In this document: one piece after another, positions 61,827 through 64,000 of the stretch
Layout of the letters: every line of letters starts with the position of its first letter
Numbering within the stretch: the stretch's first letter is position 1
NCBI RefSeq assembly: GCF_052327305.1
Contig: NZ_CP182486.1
Location: 2,046,001 to 2,110,000, forward strand
DNA: 64,000 bases
Source of the DNA: Sphingobium sp052327305
GTDB lineage: Bacteria; Pseudomonadota; Alphaproteobacteria; Sphingomonadales; Sphingomonadaceae
Direction of reading: 5' to 3'
Translations under genes and position numbers: made by a program
Notes under the pieces: generated by a model
Told to the model about the DNA's origin: nothing
What the model saw: only the letters and a program-made list of their open reading frames with translations
The model's database searches: none

Positions 61827-62597
61827 ATGACGAAGGCTTATCAGTGGATGGTTGGTTTAGGAGCAAGCGCGAGCGTCGCGCTGGCTCTCTCGTCAGCGGC
61901 GCTCGCCGAAACCGGCCCGGTGCTCAATGTGTACGCCACCGGGGTGGCGCAGAACGCTTTGCGCGTGATGCAGCTCAATTATGCGGAAGCGGCTAGAAGC
62001 GGCTGGGAATACGGACCGAACTTCACCCAGACGGGTGGGACGGACGCTCGCGTCGTCGGCCTGCTCAAGGATGGCGCCGCTGCCGATATCGTGGTCGTGC
62101 AGACCAGCGAGATGGCGGGTCTCGAGAAGGCCGGACTTGTCCGGCCCGGCACGGTTAAGCCGCTCGGTCGCGTTGACATCGCGGTCGGCGTCAAGGCCGG
62201 TGCGCCCCGGCCGGATATTTCGACCTATGCGAAGTTCCGGGATGCTCTGCTCGCCGCGGGCACAGTCGCCTATACGGATCCCAAATCAGGGAGCGCCGGC
62301 GGCAAGCTCATCGACAGCGTTCTGGACAAGCCGGAATTCGCAAATCTCAAGCGCGTGCATAATGCGCGGGTAGCAACTGGAGAAGTTCCGATCTGGCTCG
62401 AGGCCGCTGGCCAGCTGCGCGGTTCCTATGGGGTCGACGAGGTGGGTCTGCTTCCCCAGAGTCTCAACGCTAATCTTCAGTTCTCGATCGCGGTCGGAGC
62501 GAACGCCAAAAATCCCGAAGCCGCGATTGCATTCGAAAACTATGTCCTGCAGCGGCAGTTCGCGCCGGTGTGGACCAAATGGGGTGTTGCCCGATGA
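61827..62597 (+). CDS. Periplasmic solute-binding protein, ModA-like
   Basis: A 256-residue extracellular solute-binding protein: signal peptide (about 8-27, ends ALA-ET), then a type 2 periplasmic-binding fold (VLNVYATGVAQNAL, GGTDARVVGLLKDGAAADIVVVQ (in parts), VGVKAGAPRPDISTYAKF, TDPKSGSAGGKLIDSVL, EVGLLPQSL). This is the molybdate-binding-protein-like type found with sphingomonad catabolic genes. No ABC permease or ATPase is near, so it may bind an organic anion and work without an ABC transporter. The ATG at 61827 has GGAGG 9 bases upstream. It overlaps the next gene by ATGA. Confidence 0.82.
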   Translation: MTKAYQWMVGLGASASVALALSSAALAETGPVLNVYATGVAQNALRVMQLNYAEAARSGWEYGPNFTQTGGTDARVVGLLKDGAAADIVVVQTSEMAGLEKAGLVRPGTVKPLGRVDIAVGVKAGAPRPDISTYAKFRDALLAAGTVAYTDPKSGSAGGKLIDSVLDKPEFANLKRVHNARVATGEVPIWLEAAGQLRGSYGVDEVGLLPQSLNANLQFSIAVGANAKNPEAAIAFENYVLQRQFAPVWTKWGVAR

Positions 62598-63157
62598 AAA
62601 GTCGCTTTTCCCGCGGTCTGGCCCTGATTGCTCTGGGTCTGCCGTTCGCTCTCAGCGCAGCCGATGCGCAGGTGACCTTCACGACGCCGAGCAATGAGGC
62701 GGCGCAGGCTCCCAGACCCACCCGTGATCGGGGGCCGGCTCTGGCGCCTTCCGTGGTCGCTGCGCAGACAGCCGTCGAGGCTTGTGCTGCACGGGGCTAT
62801 CAGGTCACTGCTGTGGTGGTCGATTCCGCCGGTCTGCCGGTCGTCCTGCTTTCGGGCAACGGCGCTGCGGCGATCACCCAGAGCATTGCCATGGGCAAGG
62901 CCGTTTCCAGCATGAGGAACGGAAAGCCGAGCGGCGCACTGGCGGCCGAAGCACGGACCAATCAGGAACTGGCCGCGAAACTTGCAGCCGATCCTCAGCA
63001 GGGTCCGCAGCGTCCGGGCGGTCTGCCGATCCTGGCGGGCGCTGACGTTATCGGCGCGATCGCGGTGAGCGGAGCGCCGGACGGTAACTGGGACGCCGAG
63101 TGTGCACAGGCCGGGTTGAACAAGGCTGCAGCGGGTTTCAAGTCAGCCAAGCGCTGA
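62594..63157 (+). CDS. Exported GlcG/HbpS-like protein
   Basis: A 187-residue protein: signal peptide (about 6-24, ends ADA-QV), then the GlcG/HbpS fold: AAQTAVEACAARGYQVTAVVVDSAGLPVVLL (in parts), ITQSIAMGKAVSSMRN, and the C-terminal GGLPILAGADVIGAIAVSGA. The family includes extracellular haem-binding and small-molecule-binding proteins of oxidation clusters. Coupled to the binding-protein gene by ATGA; followed by two stem-loops. Role in sensing or protecting the oxidation step is only a guess. Confidence 0.84.
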   Translation: MKSRFSRGLALIALGLPFALSAADAQVTFTTPSNEAAQAPRPTRDRGPALAPSVVAAQTAVEACAARGYQVTAVVVDSAGLPVVLLSGNGAAAITQSIAMGKAVSSMRNGKPSGALAAEARTNQELAAKLAADPQQGPQRPGGLPILAGADVIGAIAVSGAPDGNWDAECAQAGLNKAAAGFKSAKR

Positions 63158-63169
63158 CATGAACCGATC

Positions 63170-63241
63170 CCGGCGCATTTAATCTGCGCCGGCCAAAAAC
63201 AAAGACGCCGGGAGCCCGTTGGGTTCCCGGCGTCTTTGTTT
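63170..63241 (+). terminator. Tandem terminator stem-loops
   Basis: CCGGCGCA (63170-63177) pairs with 63185-63192; then a 17-bp arm at 63197-63213 pairs with 63225-63241, the second ending in a TTTGTTT run. The pair separates the GlcG-like gene from the convergent SMP-30 gene. Confidence 0.85.
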
Positions 63242-63334
63242 GTTTGCTCGTTCTGGATGTCGGCAACGATGTGCGGATCCGGTAGAACGACCGGAGAGGA
63301 GCGGGTGATCGAGCCACCCGCTCCCGTCCTTGTC

Positions 63335-64000
63335 TCAGGCGCCTTTGCGGGCGATCTTGGAGACCTTCACCTTGGCACGGATCAGGCGCTTGTTCGACGT
63401 CATGTAGACATAGCCGTCCGCGCCGAACTCGCAGTTGGAAATGCGGTCGTCGGCCTTGATGGCGCCCAGTCTGCGGCCGTCCGGGCTGAAGATCGTTATG
63501 CCAACGCTGCTCGAAGCCCAGATATTGCCCCGATCGTCCACCTTCAGGCCATCGCCGCCCGTGACCACCGAACGCGGCACGAACACGCGCCGGTTCGATA
63601 CATCGCCGCGCGCGTCGACATCGAAGACCACCCAGCCCGAGGAATCGGTGCAGTAGAGCTTCGAGCCATCCGGAGAGAGGCCGATGCCGTTGGGCCGCAA
63701 GGACTTGTCGATAAGGGTGACGCTGTTGTCCGGATTGAGCCGGAAGACGCCCGTATAGTCCATCTCCCGGTCCGGACTGTTGAAGATGTTGTTGAGACCG
63801 AACGGCGGATCCGTGAAGAACACCATGCCGTTGGGATGAAGCACCATATCATTGGGGCTGTTGAAGCGCTTGCCTTCGAAGCGATCAGCAAGCTTCGTCT
63901 TCTTCTTGGTCTTGAGGTCGATAATGGCGATTGCGCGGTTGCCCTGATCGGCGACCATCAGGCCGCCGCGAGCGCGGATCATGCCGTTGGTGCCGGGCTC
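63335..64000 (-). CDS. SMP-30/gluconolactonase/LRE-family propeller (5' end outside window)
   Basis: The 222 codons present (the N-terminus lies beyond the window) show a six-bladed SMP-30/gluconolactonase-type propeller: NSPNDMVLHPNGMVFFTDPPFG (in parts; metal-site Asn/Asp), RPNGIGLSPDGSKLYCTDSS, VVTGGDGLKVDDRGNIWASS and ISNCEFGADGYVYMTS. Family members hydrolyse sugar lactones with a divalent metal. It could open a lactone made by the PQQ dehydrogenase, which is an inference from position. Export signal cannot be judged. Confidence 0.85.
   Translation of the reverse strand, partial: EPGTNGMIRARGGLMVADQGNRAIAIIDLKTKKKTKLADRFEGKRFNSPNDMVLHPNGMVFFTDPPFGLNNIFNSPDREMDYTGVFRLNPDNSVTLIDKSLRPNGIGLSPDGSKLYCTDSSGWVVFDVDARGDVSNRRVFVPRSVVTGGDGLKVDDRGNIWASSSVGITIFSPDGRRLGAIKADDRISNCEFGADGYVYMTSNKRLIRAKVKVSKIARKGA

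Noticed and set aside
1..64000. CRISPR array, prophage or toxin-antitoxin locus
   Set aside because: No regularly spaced direct repeats, no phage structural genes, and no recognisable toxin-antitoxin pair were found.

Overview
The window reads as a chromosomal stretch of an alphaproteobacterium of the sphingomonad type (Sphingobium/Novosphingobium/Sphingomonas-like). The support is GC-rich coding DNA, several very large TonB-dependent receptors, a SciP-type (DUF1153) cell-cycle regulator, a PEP-CTERM protein, a K+-independent H+-pyrophosphatase, the block hisG-hisD-nusB-thiL-hppA, and a mannonate dehydratase that resembles the Novosphingobium enzyme. The assignment comes from reading the proteins, not from a database search.

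Layout. (1) 1-5.4 kb: glucuronate/glucuronoxylan use, with manD (partial, minus) divergent from aguA (GH67), a LacI regulator and kdgK; a LacI-type operator lies between manD and aguA. A ~260-bp MITE-like element sits exactly on the kdgK stop codon. (2) 5.6-20.5 kb: oxidative galactose metabolism and sugar uptake. It holds two MFS transporters, a galactose/arabinose 1-dehydrogenase, dgoK, dgoA, an exported galactonate-dehydratase-like enzyme, and two paralogous TonB-dependent receptors, one of which has an STN domain and its own FecI/FecR pair. (3) 20.6-45.2 kb: mainly core genes. These are sciP, mnmA, purA, a methyltransferase, hisG-hisD-nusB-thiL (with an apparent CTG start), hppA, bioF-bioD-bioA, infA, maf, rng, yacG, tRNA-Phe(GAA), an MscS channel, an SLC13-type permease, and a redox group of UBP zinc finger, mercuric-reductase-like protein and a cNMP-domain thioredoxin-reductase-like protein that lacks CxxC.

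(4) 45.2-48.2 kb: an AT-richer accessory patch with a 27-codon ORF plus terminator, a broken possible zinc-ribbon gene, and two tandem short tyrosine recombinases with overlapping frames. (5) 48.3-64 kb: a catabolic-looking cluster in which almost every protein carries an export signal. It contains a TonB-dependent receptor, an FlK-type thioesterase, two NHL propellers, a cupin lipoprotein, an MFS transporter, a cytochrome c-PQQ dehydrogenase fusion, an RraA-family enzyme, a ModA-like binding protein, a GlcG/HbpS-like protein and an SMP-30 propeller. Two 97% identical copies of an arylmalonate-decarboxylase-like gene form an 823-bp inverted repeat around 5.9 kb of this cluster. This is the best candidate for an undescribed system; its substrate cannot be read from the sequence.

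How the parts fit: regions 1 and 2 turn uronic acids and galactose into 2-keto-3-deoxy sugar acids, which are phosphorylated by kdgK or dgoK and, for galactose, cleaved by dgoA. The receptors and MFS carriers would bring substrates in. Region 5 looks like a second, largely periplasmic oxidation route with its own receptor and permease.
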